In this document: in pieces, positions 37,408 to 37,929 of the stretch
Layout: the number at the start of each line of letters is the position of its first letter
Numbering within the stretch: position 1 is the first letter of the stretch
Origin: a virus
IMG/VR virus record: IMGVR_UViG_3300030329_003157
Location: 1 to 37,929 of that record
DNA: 37,929 bases
Direction: 5' to 3' (one strand)
Made by a program: the position numbers and the translations under genes
Notes under the pieces: model-generated
What the model was told of the DNA's origin: nothing
The model's database searches: none
The model's input: only the letters and a program-made list of their open reading frames with translations

Positions 37408-37929
37408 ATGGCAATTGCTGAAAAAAGTATATATACTGGTGGAGCAATGTCTGGTGTAACAGATTCGCATGATGTATTTGTACCTCAAGTCTGGGGCCCA
37501 GCGGTTCAAAAGGCATTTAGAGAAAAATTAGTATTTGGAGCATTATGTAATGATTTATCAGATATGATCGCAGGGGGCGGAGATACTATAAATCTCCCAA
37601 CCATTGATACAATTTCTTCTGGTGATAAAACAGCTGAACAAGCAATATCTTATGATCCAGGTGCTGCAGTTCAAACTCAAGAAACTCTCACTGTGAATAA
37701 ACATACCTATGCTGCTTGTTTAATTGAAGATATATTGGCTACAACTTCTAGTTATCAATTAACTTCAATATATGCACAGGAACTTGGGGAATCATTGGCA
37801 AATGCGATTGATGTTTATATTGAAAGTCAAATATTAGCATCATGTCAAGCAGATGGTGGCGGAATTAATGGAGTAGGATTAGCTGGGAGTCCACATTTAG
37901 GTGCAGCTGCCGATTTTGATTTAATTCTA
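37408..37929 (+). CDS. Major capsid protein, N-terminal part (gene continues at window start)
   Basis: The start follows TTTAAGGAG at a good distance, 65 bases after the scaffold stop. The 174 codons here join in frame to base 101, giving 314 residues. N-terminal landmarks are GVTDSHDVFVPQVWGPAVQK at about 16-35, IAGGGDTINLPTID at about 54-67, and a long helical part near AQELGESLANAIDVYIES, the order typical of HK97-fold coat proteins with an N-arm, extended loop and spine helix. No N-terminal delta domain or protease is seen. Confidence 0.85.
   Translation, partial: MAIAEKSIYTGGAMSGVTDSHDVFVPQVWGPAVQKAFREKLVFGALCNDLSDMIAGGGDTINLPTIDTISSGDKTAEQAISYDPGAAVQTQETLTVNKHTYAACLIEDILATTSSYQLTSIYAQELGESLANAIDVYIESQILASCQADGGGINGVGLAGSPHLGAAADFDLIL
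37832..37929. repeat. Terminal overlap, right copy (circular closure)
   Basis: Identical to bases 3-100. See the left copy. The unique genome length after joining would be about 37,829 bases. Confidence 0.9.

Overview
The window is an essentially complete, circularly closing genome of a tailed double-stranded DNA phage of the long, non-contractile-tail (siphovirus) type. Bases 3-100 are repeated exactly at 37832-37929, and the major capsid gene reads in frame across that join, so about 37.83 kb is unique. The DNA is strongly AT-rich. Genes are tightly packed with ATGA and TAATG overlaps, most starts have good AGGAG-type ribosome sites, and the endolysin is a T4-type muramidase. Together these suggest an AT-rich, probably aquatic, Gram-negative host; this is inference, because no host-derived gene is present. 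I see no integrase, excisionase, recognisable lysogeny repressor, tRNA or CRISPR, so a virulent lifestyle is the simplest reading.
Layout. (1) 36806-37929 joined to 1-523, plus strand: scaffold and major capsid protein. (2) 595-2804: lysis block, with a GH24 lysozyme and five tiny membrane or coiled-coil proteins. (3) 2804-8397: virion accessory block, with three tandem paralogues, repeat-containing fibre-like proteins and a 560-residue beta-rich protein. (4) 8407-21517: head-tail connector, tail terminator, tail tube, two tail chaperones with an in-frame slippery heptamer, tape measure, tail tip, a dockerin-bearing tail protein and two paralogous distal proteins, closed by a terminator at 21584. 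(5) 21735-29545, plus strand: early genes. These are small open reading frames joined by a repeated Shine-Dalgarno junction, a TET-associated-type glycosyltransferase with its partner, a ribbon-helix-helix protein, a RecB-like nuclease, an SSB-like protein, a replication initiator, a RuvC-like resolvase and terminase small subunit. (6) 31415-29582, minus strand: two short operons with a metzincin-type protease and a zinc-ribbon protein. (7) 36717-31801, minus strand: large terminase, portal, a small protein, a minor virion protein and a MuF-type head protein fused to a lethal-factor-like metallopeptidase.
How the genes work together. No DNA polymerase or helicase gene is visible, so the initiator, SSB, exonuclease and resolvase probably redirect the host replisome and process the concatemers that TerS/TerL package. 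The packaging and portal block is inverted relative to scaffold and capsid. Three early transcription units on both strands start from near-identical promoter/leader sequences.
Most unusual points: a roughly 200-nt GC-rich, stem-rich element at 26498-26699 with a smaller relative at 25990-26061; the glycosyltransferase without a visible base hydroxylase; the MuF-protease fusion; the dockerin; and the repeated early leader and KEVA/Shine-Dalgarno junctions.
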